Of a DNA stretch of 64,000 nt, positions 10,301-19,518 are shown one piece after another; position 1 is the first letter of the stretch; every line of letters begins with the position of its first letter. The stretch is from Anas platyrhynchos (taxonomy: Eukaryota; Chordata; Aves; Anseriformes; Anatidae). The position numbers were made by a program, and so were the translations under genes. Under the pieces are notes generated by a model. That model searched no databases, was not told where the DNA came from, and saw only the letters and a program-made list of their open reading frames with translations. The DNA lies in assembly GCF_047663525.1 (NCBI RefSeq), contig NC_092591.1:31157001-31221000 (forward strand), written 5' to 3'.

Positions 10301-11966
10301 TGGAGAGGGAAATCTTGCTGCCTTGGTACTGCAGTTTCAAACCATTTATCACTATAGCTTCAATTACAGCAAAGCCAAACACTTCTACGAGGAAATCAAC
10401 CTCTGGGTAACAGAGGAAATGAAAACTGCCCCCGTGGGGCTTCAGAATGGGTGGTTCACCAGTAAACTAGAGCTATACAACCTCCAGCACAGTCTGAGCA
10501 CAGAAACAATGGTGGTCATGGGGCTCTCCATAGCCATTTCCTTCGTGGTGCTGCTGCTCACTACTTGGAACGTTCTCCTCAGCATTTTCTCTGTTACTGC
10601 CATTGCAGGCACCGTGCTGGTAACTGTTGGCCTTTTGGTCCTCTTGGAGTGGCAACTCAACGCGGTGGAGTCTCTCTTCATTTCAGCTGCAGTAGGTCTC
10701 TCTGTTGACTTTACCGTCAACTACTGCATCTCCTATCACCTGTGCCCCCATTCGGACCGCCTGAGCCGAGTGGCTTTTTCCCTGAAGCAGATGAGCTGTG
10801 CCACAGCGATGGCAGCTTCTGCCCTCTTCTCCGCTGGGGTCATTATGCTGCCTGCTACGGTCCTGGCATATCGGAAGTTAGGTATATTCATAATGATGAT
10901 CAAGTGTATCAGCTGTGGGTTTGCCAGCTTCTTCTTCCAGTCACTGTGCTGCTTCTTTGGCCCAGAGAAGAACTGCGGGCAGATCCTTTGGCCTTGTGCC
11001 CACAACATGAAAGACTATTCTGATGACTCTGGGCCAAATGGAAGCTATGCCTGTGGGGGAAATGAGAAGCAAAACCGATTGCGGAAGGTCCAGGAGTCCA
11101 ACACCGCAAATGAACAGTATGAGCTCCAGCCTTTGTCAAGAAAACTCAGCGACAGTTTTGACAACAGCACTTCTACAAGCAAGCTGTCCAACAGGCCATC
11201 AGTGCTCTCTGAAGACACGCAGGTTGAAGATAACAGATGCCCAAGAATAGGAATGCACCCTTCCCTTGAAAGAGAGAGACAGAATCTGCAGGAGACCCTC
11301 GGAGACCAGCAGGTTGGCCTGTGCCAGTGTCCTGCCTTGCAAACTTCCTCTCCTTACAAGCACAGCAGCTCAGGAGCAGAAATTCACAGGGAGAGACTCT
11401 GCAGAGATTGTCAGTGTCAAAAGTACGGTCCAAAAGCTTGGGATGGATCTGGGCTGGACTATATCCAGCCAGCTGGTGTGAAAGAAGAAGGGCAGCTCAA
11501 TAAATCACAGTGCTCTAGTGACACTGCCCAGCAGCAGTCGGATTATACCTCAGACAACAGCCATCTTCCTGCTGCTGACATCTACAAAATTCACAGATGC
11601 CTTTGTTCTCTTGGCAGCTCTTTTGACATGCTCAACATCTCCAGTGAGACATCGATTAGCGATTTCGAGCAAGGCCTAAAGCTTGCTGAATCAGCCAGTT
11701 CTTGTCCTGATGTCTTAGAGCTGTCTGATTCGTACAGTCAAACAGAAAGAGGTTACTTGAACGGGAAGAGAGATACCCTGCGGCTGGACCTGAGGGAGAC
11801 AGTCTTTGATATCTCTCCAGCAGCATCGCAGCAAAACAGCTCTTCATGGAAGAATCGATTTGGATTAGGGAGCGAAGGCCCGGTGGTGTTACCGAACAGC
11901 CAACCAGACATGCCTGATGTTTGGATCAAGCGATCCAGCGCACAAAGTTCTGGTTACAACAGCTGA
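1..11966 (+). CDS. DISP2: DISP2, Dispatched-2, 5'-partial, 7 coding exons
   Basis: Multi-pass membrane protein of the Dispatched/Patched RND family; DISP1 exports cholesterol-modified Hedgehog, while DISP2 is a mainly neural paralogue of less certain role. Coding exons: <1-383, 2378-2407, 4809-4932, 5630-5745, 6216-6334, 7313-7410, 8547-11966. All have AG/GT borders and consistent phases, giving 1429 residues in the window plus stop; the start codon lies upstream. Exon 1 encodes a low-complexity Ser/Pro/Gln cytosolic N-terminus ending VQHHVVTVR. Exon 3 carries TM1 (AEWPVAVLVLC onward) and LPDFSEPL. Exons 4-6 hold GFEPRDTDIG, FFCGPPEKSY and GSLWNLQAIQSMC. Exon 7 carries the rest. Assignment rests on recognised DISP2 sequence across every exon and on KNSTRN/IVD lying downstream. 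Exon borders were inferred by reading, not from transcripts. Confidence 0.95.
384..2377 (+). other. DISP2: DISP2 intron 1
   Basis: Donor CAG|GTGAGA; acceptor in a pyrimidine-rich stretch ending CCATCTGCAG. I see no repeat family, RNA gene or further coding exon in it. The open segments here are short and lack splice or codon support. Confidence 0.85.
2378..2407 (+). CDS. DISP2: DISP2 30-nt microexon (exon 2)
   Basis: A 30-nt exon between TCTGCAG and GTATGT. It joins exon 1 (ending in AG of a split Arg codon) and exon 3 (beginning with T of a split Ser codon), giving R-HDKAFRMPK-S. The flanking protein (VQHHVV.VR..AF.MPKSYSQ.IAEWP) matches what I know of mammalian DISP2, so inclusion is expected. 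Its length is a multiple of three and entry and exit phases are equal, so skipping would also keep frame. Confidence 0.9.
2408..4808 (+). other. DISP2: DISP2 intron 2
   Basis: AT-rich intron with a short (TA)n at about 2681-2695, a (TTTTTA)-like stretch near 3595-3615 and an A-rich run at 4381-4456. No exon or recognisable transposon seen. Acceptor TTCATTCCAG at 4799-4808. Confidence 0.85.
4933..7312 (+). other. DISP2: DISP2 introns 3-5 (with exons 4 and 5 between)
   Basis: Three introns, 4933-5629, 5746-6215 and 6335-7312, flank coding exons 5630-5745 and 6216-6334. The third contains a (TTTA)n run at about 7171-7191 and ends in the T38 tract described separately. Otherwise nothing recognised. 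Confidence 0.8.
7267..7304 (+). repeat. Poly(T)38 forming the polypyrimidine tract of DISP2 exon 6
   Basis: An uninterrupted run of 38 T, followed by CCTTTCAG and the start of coding exon 6 at 7313. The run therefore is the splice acceptor's polypyrimidine tract. Homopolymer length may be unreliable in an assembly. Confidence 0.95.
7411..8546 (+). other. DISP2: DISP2 intron 6
   Basis: Last intron, donor AAG|GTTAGT, acceptor CTGTTTTTCAG. It contains the (AAAAT)20 microsatellite at 8131-8230, ending about 315 bp before the terminal exon. No other element recognised. Confidence 0.85.
8131..8230 (+). repeat. (AAAAT)20 pentanucleotide microsatellite
   Basis: Exactly 100 bp of perfect AAAAT units, bounded by GGCATAA and AGTAAAAGG. 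On the minus strand it is (ATTTT)n and gives long Phe/Tyr/Ile/Leu open frames that are artefacts of the repeat. Confidence 0.97.
8547..11966 (+). CDS. DISP2: DISP2 terminal exon: RND core and cytosolic tail
   Basis: A single 3420-bp exon encodes 1139 residues, about 80% of the protein. It opens with [13 protein letters not shown] and a Cys-rich luminal loop. About residue 460 onward is a sterol-sensing-like five-helix block ([15 protein letters not shown] to [16 protein letters not shown]), then the conserved [20 protein letters not shown] helix, a large second luminal domain with several Asn-X-Ser/Thr sites, and a second helix block ([19 protein letters not shown] to [17 protein letters not shown]). 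TM10 keeps a GxxxD motif (GLSVD, Gly1007-Asp1011 by window numbering). The tail has short islands I recognise from mammalian DISP2 ([53 protein letters not shown]) and ends SGYNS. Acceptor at 8545-8546; stop TGA 11964-11966. Confidence 0.95.
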   Translation: [1139 protein letters not shown]

Positions 11967-12975
11967 AGTCTTGCAGAAAACAAAACTGTACTGCTAGGGA
12001 AAGGGGAAGTCAAAATCTCCTTGGAACTGTAAATATCACTTTCCTCCCACCTCTCCTTCGGCTGAGACTATTTCTTAGTATTTCAGCTGTGCAAATACCT
12101 GTGTTTTCACAGAACCAGCAAACACAATACTAGTGAGAGGGTGCGAGATCAATCATGACAGAGTACAAGCCCTTTGACCTTCCAGTGTCCTGTGTCATGT
12201 TCACAGCTGTACTGCAGAACTTATCGAGTAAACCTGTTTTGTCATTTCCTAAACAGTGATTCGATTTTTCTTGTCAAGCTGCCTAGGAGAGACATAATGA
12301 GAGAGATGAAACTCCCCAGATATTCAAAGACAAAGAGCTCATGGAAAAAAAAAAAAAAAAAAAAGAAGAAGAAAACAAAAGAAAAAAAGCAAAGAAAAAA
12401 AAGCCAAAACCCAAACCTGCAGCTATAGAAAATCTAGATTTCAAGTGGAGTGTATTGTTAAAAAAAAAAAAAGTCTTTCATTTTTTTACTGAATCAGAAA
12501 CTGCTTTATGTGAAGTCCAAGTTCACAGATCTCTACAAAACCGATACAAAAAAATCTCATCAAGACCTTTCAGTTGATGCAGCCTCTTATCGATCATGAA
12601 GGAGGCTGTAGAATCAAGCCCAAATCTATTTTTAGGAACAGTTTCAATTTGTTTTATCAGACAAATTACTGGTACTGCCAAAGATTTTCAGTGTGAGATT
12701 TCTCCTTTGAGAAAAGTGTCCTCATTCCTGCAGTGATTTGGGTGCTTTGTGTTTCATCTCCATAGCTTATTTCCACTCAAAGCTACAAAGATGTAACTTT
12801 TTAAAATTTGCATATCCGATGACTCTTGAATTTTACATGTTTTTTCTCTACCAGAAACAAACAGAAAAACAGGTACTTCCATGCCTTTGTCTGTTGAAAG
12901 AAAAGAAAAGAAAAAAAAAAAAGAAAAAACATTCCCTCTAGACGTTGATGTAAAATAAATGCTTATGACAAACTT
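11967..12975 (+). other. DISP2: DISP2 3' UTR
   Basis: Non-coding sequence after the TGA. The first good polyadenylation signal is AATAAA at 12954-12959, so an end near 12975 is likely. A-rich tracts at 12343-12410, 12461-12472 and 12898-12929 could act as internal oligo(dT) priming sites. No other feature seen. Confidence 0.6.
12954..12959 (+). terminator. AATAAA polyadenylation signal, DISP2
   Basis: Canonical hexamer about 990 bp after the DISP2 stop; downstream sequence has T-rich and TG-containing stretches (CTGTGTGATG). A longer 3' UTR cannot be excluded. Confidence 0.5.
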
Positions 12976-13590
12976 TTCTAAATCTGTGTGATGCTTCATT
13001 TTCACCAAGAATACTGCAGTTAATTTTCTTTAAGTGCTTAATGTGCTTTCCAGTATCATCAGCAGAAGGAAAATACATATTTTAAGAGATTCCCTCATTT
13101 TGACATCCAGGAGTTTTCTGGGCTCTGTTGGAGAGTGACCACGACTACCTAATGGCACTTAGGAATATGCTCTTTTAAAGCTGAAACCCTTCTTGAAACA
13201 TAAGGCACATTTCAGTTGCAGATTTCCATGCCGTAGCTCTCAAGTACTGGGTGTTTGGGGCAGTGTTTCGGCAACCACAGCTGCTCCCTGGCTGCGGGAC
13301 AACACCGACTGAAATCCTCTCTGCACCAAAACCTCCTCCCGTTACCATTTGCAGGGGCTTCCCCCCCATTTTGAAAACCCTGTTTTCACAGCGAAAAAAA
13401 AAAAACTTAGAAATGTAACCACTGCACACAGCCCACTCGGGGCGGTTTGAGCCACCTCAAGCACAGGAGGCACACCCAAGGCTCAGCAGCGAGCGAAACT
13501 CCCCCTGAGGGTCTCAAACACCTCCAGGGCTCCGCTTCCCGAGCGGCCACCCGGCGGTGGGAGACAGCAGGTAGCGCCCTGCCCACCCCC
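12976..13590. other. DISP2-KNSTRN intergenic spacer
   Basis: About 600 bp with rising GC towards the KNSTRN CpG island. A 12-nt A run lies near 13395. No gene or repeat recognised. Confidence 0.7.
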
Positions 13591-13805
13591 TCAGTGCGGC
13601 CGCCATTTGCCCCGCGCCTCCCCTCAGGGGAGAGCTCTTCCCCGCTGCCATGCGCGGGGCGCTCCTGCGCATGCGCGGCGCCGCCCGACCGTTGGGCGCC
13701 CGCTCCGGTTCAAACGGCGGCTGAGGGAGCGGGCGGCTCGTGTGGGAGCGGAGCGGAACCGGAGCCGATTCGGAGCGGAAACGGAGCCAAAACGGAGCCC
13801 TGTGG
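13590..13805 (+). promoter_or_regulatory. KNSTRN: KNSTRN CpG-island promoter and untranslated exon 1
   Basis: Dense CpG island. It contains a perfect NRF1-type site TGCGCATGCGCG (13666-13677), a YY1-like GCCGCCATTTG (about 13600), a MYB-type CCGTTG (13689-13694), an E2F-like GGGCGC and TTCAAA (13709-13714), the complement of the CHR element TTTGAA. The splice donor TGTGG|GTGAGT ends exon 1 at 13805. ATG13650 opens only a short upstream frame that stops within the exon, and the frame that would join the exon 2 ATG has no ATG here, so exon 1 is probably 5' UTR. The transcription start is not determinable from sequence. Confidence 0.75.
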
Positions 13806-14732
13806 GTGAGTCCAGGCCCCCGGAGAGCCCAGGGTGCTGAAGGGAGGCCTGGGAGGGAGCTGTGGTGCAGCCGTGGGTTTCGCTCCATGGAGTTTTTGTG
13901 GGTGGTCTGGGCCCGTTTTGTTAAACGCCCTTGTAGCGGTTTGCTGCTGTGTGAGGAACCCGTCTTTAAAAGGTAAAATGTGGGGAGCTGGTCCCTAGAG
14001 GGCTGCCCAGAGAGGCTGTGGGTGCCCTGGAGGTGTTCAAGGCCAGGCTGGAGGGGGCTCTGGGCAACCTGGTCTGTGGAAGGTGACCCTGCCGTGGCAG
14101 GGGGTTGGAATTAGATGATCTTTAAGGTCTCTTTCAACCCAAACTGTCCCATGTCGCTTGAAGAGACTTGCAAAAAAAAAAAACAAAACACCACACACAC
14201 AAACAAACAAAAAAACCTTCAAAAATCCACTGTATCAACAAGGCTTTATGTACTCAAATAGCTGTGGTTTAAAATAAATTTTACAGAGAAAGTTAATTCT
14301 CTCTAGGTATTTTAAGGAGTGTGTCTACGCTTAATGAAGAGAAACGGAAAGTTCTGAGAACTTTCAAGTGGGCTGTGTATGTTTTACTTCAAGCACTGAA
14401 CAACTTTGCTTGGAACGCTGTGGCTTGCTGACTACTTGGTGTTGAGATTCCCTTTATTATTGTGCCTGTGTTATCATTTTCAAACTTCATCTCATTAGTG
14501 CTAGCCTGATAACTATGTTCTGAGACTGTTTACCAGGGTATACTTACAGCTTATTCTGAACCCTCTATGCTGGGAGGAATTTGAAGATTGCCCTTAGCTG
14601 TTGCTACCTTAAATTATCTACTATAGTCAGATAACTGTGATCTCAAACTGAAGGTTTATGATCCACTAGTACTGCATATTTTGGTGATCTTCTGTAGACC
14701 ATAGTGTTTTCATTGTTGTCTTTTTCTTGCAG
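13806..14732 (+). other. KNSTRN: KNSTRN intron 1
   Basis: Intron between the CpG-island exon and the first coding exon, holding a sense CR1 end (13991-14150) followed by an A/CA-rich run (14170-14215). Acceptor TTTTTCTTGCAG at 14721-14732. Confidence 0.75.
13991..14150 (+). mobile_element. CR1 LINE 3' fragment, sense
   Basis: Typical CR1 3'-end words in order: GGGCTGCCCAGAGAGGCTGTGG, GTGCCCTGGAGGTGTTCAAG, CAGGGGGTTGGAATTAGATG, then TCTTTCAACCCAAACTG. 5'-truncated, within KNSTRN intron 1. Borders approximate. Confidence 0.85.
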
Positions 14733-14740
14733 AAACGCAG

Positions 14741-17700
14741 ATGGCTTTTTCTTCGAAGAAACAATGTGTTGGTAAAACACTAGAGCCAGAGTTCAACGAA
14801 GATCCTAATTTTAACTTTACCTCCAGTATTCCAGCAGATGGTGTCTTCAAAGCTACTAATCAAGGGTAAATGAAAGAGAAGTATAGATGGATTTATTACT
14901 TGACAAATGTCCTAAAGAAAGTGTAGCATTTCACGGAACCATTTAGCCTTGAAAAGACTCTTAAGTCCAACTAGCCAACATTCCCAAGTACACTAAACTG
15001 CATTCCTAAGTGCCACATCTACACACCTCCTAAATACCTCCAGGGTTGGTGACACCACCGCCTCTCTGGGAAGCCTGTTCCAATGCCTAACCACCTTTTC
15101 CACATAGAAATTTTTCCTAATATCCAACCAAAACTTCCCTGGTGCAACTTGAGACTATTTCCTTGTGTCCTATCTATCACTTTTCACCTGAGAAAAGAGA
15201 CTGACATCCTTCTTACTGCACCCTCCTTTCAACTAGTTGTAGAGTGATGAGGTCTCTACTCAGCTTTTTCTCCAGGCTAAATAGCCCTAGTTACCTCAGA
15301 TACTCCTTATTTGTATTGTTTTCTAATCCTTTTGCCAGCTTTGTTGCCCTTCTCTGAACACGTCTAGCAACTCAATCTCTTTCTTATAGTGGCCCAAAAT
15401 CTCTTATATGGCCCAAAACTGACCCGAGTACTCAAGGTGCAGACTCACCAGTGCTAAGTACAGAGGGATATTCAGATCTTGTCACATGAAAAGCTTTAGT
15501 AATCTGTAAGTATTCAGTGATCTGATAATTGTATTCTACATATCTTTTAAGGATTCCTAAATCTGCCAAGAAAGCGGAACCACTTTTGAAGAAGACTGCT
15601 ACAAGAGGGTATGTTTCTTCACATTGCTCTTAGTTGTCCTTGTGCAGTAATGTTCCTTCTCAGAGAGTGATGATGAGCTCTAACCATATGCAGCTTTGTT
15701 GCCAAATTTGCTGATGAAATCTCTTGGTCAGGAATAAGAGCAAATCCTTCATAGAAGAAAACGTTTGTGGAAGTAAAAGGTGTCTGATATTGATCTTTGT
15801 GCACTGAAGCCTTTGATGTTTGACACTATAGGCCTCTGAACAGACACAAACTAGAAGCAGAGCTGAAGGCCAAGAATCAGCTGCTAGAAACAGCCAAGCA
15901 GCAGTTACACACCAGACTAACAGGAGCACAGGTAAGGATGGAAATGGGGTAGAAATCATTGAGTAGCTCGTATATTCTGCTCCTCTACAGGGCTAGATCA
16001 AAGTACTGGCTTACTCATTTTCCAGTCTTCATTGGAAGCCAGTAGAGTTTGAGTGGGATGGGTTCTTTTTGCCAACAACACCAAAGATATTTGGTAATTA
16101 TCAGTGCTGCAAATGTATTTGGCTAGATAATGCATCCAGATCGCTGTTAACAGCCACCAGAACTCAGTTCCATCTTGAACTCATTGCAGGAGAATGTTTC
16201 CAGTTCAGTGATATACTTGCACGAAATTCTAATAAAAGAACCTCACTGTTACCAGATTCTTCCTGGCTACATGAAGAGAAACAGTACATAATCATTCAGT
16301 ACTCGACACTGATCATTTGAGATCTATGAATTCTTTTTCATCTTAATATATTATTACAGTAGATAAGCTATTTTGTTTGTTTGATCATCCTTGTCTCACT
16401 TGCCCGGTCCTTCCTAGTTCTGTTAACCAGTCACAAGTACGGTGTGCCACAGCACATGGCATTGGAGATGTGGGTTCAGGGGTGTGTATGGTCACATTTT
16501 AGTAACTAAGAACATTTGAGTTCTGGTTACTGTTGTGCTCTAAACGTTTGAGTGAGTGACCTCATTCACTTCTGTGTATTCAACTGAGAGATCAGTGTAT
16601 GTAGCCTTGTTTCCTCGTGTGCTATTGTATCATATTATTGTGTAGTCTTTTAATATCTGGATAAGCTTCTGCAATTTTTTCCCATCTGCTCATCACTGAT
16701 GAGGAGGCCACACCTGGAGCATTGTATCCAGTTCTGGGTTCCGAGTACAGAAAGACAAAGACATATTGGGGAGAGCCCAATGAAGGGCCACTAAAATGTT
16801 GAATGGGCTGGAGCATCTCTCCTGTGAGGAGACACTGAGAGCTGGGACAGCTCAGCATAGATAAGAGAAGGCTTATAGGGAATCTTATCAATGTATATGT
16901 GAAGGGAGGCTGTAAAGAAGACGGTGCCAGGCTCTTTTCAGTGGTGCCCAGTGACAGGACAAGAGGCAGTGGGCAGAAACTTAAACACAGGAGCTTCTGT
17001 CTGAACTTCATGCTTGAGCAGGGGTTGGACCAGATGGCTTCCAGAGGTCCATTCCCACCCCAGTGATTCTGTAAAATTCACCAAAGATTTTACTTTCTTG
17101 ATTCAAGTTTAGATTCAGAAATGGTACCCCATTATTCATCGCCTCTTGCCGATCACTTCAGAACACAGTGCAGCTTCTCTCATGTGCAAGAGGCCCTACT
17201 TGTAGCCTTTGGTTGTACAAGCTCGCTTTATTTCCTAGTTCTTGACTGGTTACTAATCTGTGAGATGATCTTTCCTTTTATCTCACAGCTTAATTTCTTT
17301 AAGAGCCTTTGAGACCTCCTATGGGATGTTCAAAAAAGCTTCTGGCACTATCAGCGGGATCACCCTAATCCACATGCTTATTGATTCTCCTGGAGAATTA
17401 CATTCAACTCTTGAGGTTGATCAGCTTATCTGATTGCCTGGTAGTATCTGAATTATGCAGGGAATAATGCTGTGGCCTACAGATTCTAAGATGCCCCTTC
17501 CTTCCTGGAGTCAGCCACTCTTCTATGCATAAAACTCTTGAAATATTATATATAGAGCACAAGAAAATACATGCTAGAACTGCCTAAAAGGAATTTATCT
17601 CTAGGCTTTTTTTTTTTTTTTTTAAGCCATTGCTATGACATGTGCAAGTGATAAATCTTGTCAAGTAGCAGAAGTAAGGGTCTGTTTCTCTGCAGTGGTA

Positions 17701-19518
17701 GAGCTGGAAGGGTAGGATATAATTCTTGGTACTAGAGGTGCAATGGCAATGTTAAGCCATTAACATTGCACTGAGCATTGCCAATTAACGTGAAAAAATT
17801 CCCCCTGGCAACTTGATTCACTTAAAACCTGTGTTAATGACAGAGCACTATAAAGGAATTAAAGGAGAAGAATGAAGGCCTGGTACAAGAAGTCGAGAAG
17901 CTCAAGAAGTTTCAGGAGACGTGCATGGTCATTTTAGAAAGCAGAAACATTGATCCTGGTAAGGGCTATGCATTTTACATGCCATTCTGGTAGTTCTTCA
18001 GAACGCTTTTCCTTTTTCTTTTTCCTTTGTATTTGTTAGTATTCATAAAACATTTGGCTCCTACTTTCCCAAGGAAATACTGGGGGGGATTTTTTTTTTC
18101 TAGTGTAAGAGAAATAGACACTTCCTTCAGGCAGCCCTGTCCTGGATAAATTTTGAAAGCAATTTACTTCTTCGTGCTGTAGAAAGATATTTTGAGAAGC
18201 TGTTAGTTCCTACAAGCAAAGTTATCAATGAACATCTAATGTACAGATGTATCTCATAAATCAGTTACAGGCAGCAACATTGTGGAGGAGGAAGAAAAGA
18301 CAAGGGAATGCCAGAAGCAGACAACGGTAAGAATTTTTGAGATGGCAGTGAGTTAAATGGACTTTGGTGAGAACTTTGTGTGTAAAAACAGCTGCTGAGA
18401 TGTTCGTTCGCATTATATTACACCATTTTCCTTTGGCTCTTCAGCTGTTGACTGAGAAGCTCCTGGCAGAACTGAGGGTATTTAATGAAGCAGCTGAAAA
18501 AGAAAAGGAAGCACTTCAGGTAAGGCTGACTTTGTTTCAGAGTCAGACAGGTAGTGAACATCTGGTGCTGAGAGAAATTTTAAAGCTTGTTTTCCACCTC
18601 ATGCTGCTCTGGTCTCTTGATAGCAAATGCCTGCAGCCTTAGTCATCTTCCCTAAGTGCAGTAAGGGAACAGTATGTGTTACTCCACTTCTAAATAGAGG
18701 GCTTAGAGCAAAGTCTGGGAGGGGCAACAGTAGTTCTTATCAAAGTCACTTGTAGTTCAATGATACACAATTCAACTTGGAACAATATAGAAGATGGAAG
18801 CGATGCTAAAGACTGATAGCTTTCAAATGAGGCTCGATCAGTTCCTGTGTAAAGATGGTTGTCAATGCTGGAAATGCAGCTGTCGCTGCTTAGAGCAGCT
18901 CTTCTCAAGAGGCTTTTCAAGACTGTTGCAGGTGGTTGCAAGCACCACTGGAAAAATGCTGAGAAAACTTGACCTAATCTGAAGTCTTGCAGACTGTTGA
19001 CCTCAGGGAGCTAAGAAGTATGCAAGCACAAGCAGCTTCAATAATATAATTTGTCTATGTACTGACCAAAATAGTCATTAAATTACAGCTCTGCCATTCT
19101 TGGTAAGAAGCTTGAGCTGCTTATTGAAATCACTATTACATAAGGCTAAACTTTTGGTCGTGGTTAAGTTAGCATTTTTCTCAAGGAGTTGTGAAGAGAT
19201 GAAAAAGTGAAAGATGTCCCAGTCAAGGTAGGCTAACCTTAGCTTAGCAGGTGAGGCTGATAAAGAGTTCAAAAATGTCTGGAGTTTTTTTTCCCCCTGT
19301 TTTAGTTGCAGCTGTTTTGGAAGTTTAGTTCTGTTATTCTGCACTGTCATGTTAGTGAGATGTTGTACGCTGACTTTTCCATGCAGATGGCAACGGCTAA
19401 GTGGAAACTGGCAGAAGAAACGAGGCAGCAGTCCCTGGAGAAGCATTCTTCCTTCCAAGCAGAAATGCAGGAATGTTCAGCAATACTCACTGAGCTGGAG
19501 AAGCTCCTGGCTGCGTGA
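14741..19518 (+). CDS. KNSTRN: KNSTRN, small kinetochore-associated protein (SKAP)
   Basis: Mitotic protein that, with SPAG5/astrin, binds spindle microtubules at kinetochores to stabilise attachment and aid anaphase. Coding exons: 14741-14865 (exon begins 14733), 15552-15608, 15832-15931, 17844-17958, 18271-18326, 18445-18519, 19387-19518; consistent phases give 219 residues. Residues 62-94 ([19 protein letters not shown] onward) and 95-132 ([19 protein letters not shown], then [12 protein letters not shown]) are the recognisable SKAP coiled coil; the last exon ends in a second coiled coil with [11 protein letters not shown]. The human protein is about 316 residues, so this one lacks most of the mammalian N-terminal part. 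ATG14741 is chosen because upstream in-frame sequence, through the splice, has no ATG. Neighbours DISP2 and IVD support orthology. Confidence 0.9.
14931..15480 (-). mobile_element. CR1 LINE 3' fragment, antisense
   Basis: Reverse complement of a CR1 3' end. It begins TCACGGAACCATTTAGCCTTG, then GGAAGCCTGTTCCAATGCCT, TTTTTCCTAATATCCAACC, GTTGCCCTTCTCTGAACACG and CTCAAGGTGCAGACTCACC. At about 550 bp it fills most of KNSTRN intron 2 (14866-15551) and shows many substitutions, so it is old. Confidence 0.9.
15932..17843 (+). other. KNSTRN: KNSTRN intron 4
   Basis: Largest KNSTRN intron. It holds a sense CR1 (16699-17072) and a T run at 17608-17624. A perfect acceptor TTAATGACAG precedes exon 17844-17958. 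The remainder shows nothing recognisable. Confidence 0.75.
16699..17072 (+). mobile_element. CR1 LINE 3' fragment, sense
   Basis: CR1 words in order: CCACACCTGGAGCATTGTAT, CCAGTTCTGGGTTCCGAGTA, AATGAAGGGCCACTAAAATG, GGCTGGAGCATCTCTCCTG, CAGTGACAGGACAAGAGGCA, GGTTGGACCAGATGGCTTCC and CAGTGATTCTGTA. Inside KNSTRN intron 4. Borders approximate. Confidence 0.9.
17959..19386 (+). other. KNSTRN: KNSTRN introns 5-7 region
   Basis: Introns 17959-18270, 18327-18444 and 18520-19386 surround short coding exons 18271-18326 and 18445-18519. No repeat or extra exon recognised; the open segment at 18794-18982 has no homologous sequence known to me and no splice support. Confidence 0.7.

Noticed and set aside
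13607-13805. Coding N-terminal extension of KNSTRN in exon 1
   Set aside because: The frame that joins exon 2 is open but has no ATG, is Arg-rich as any CpG island would be, and does not resemble the mammalian N-terminus.
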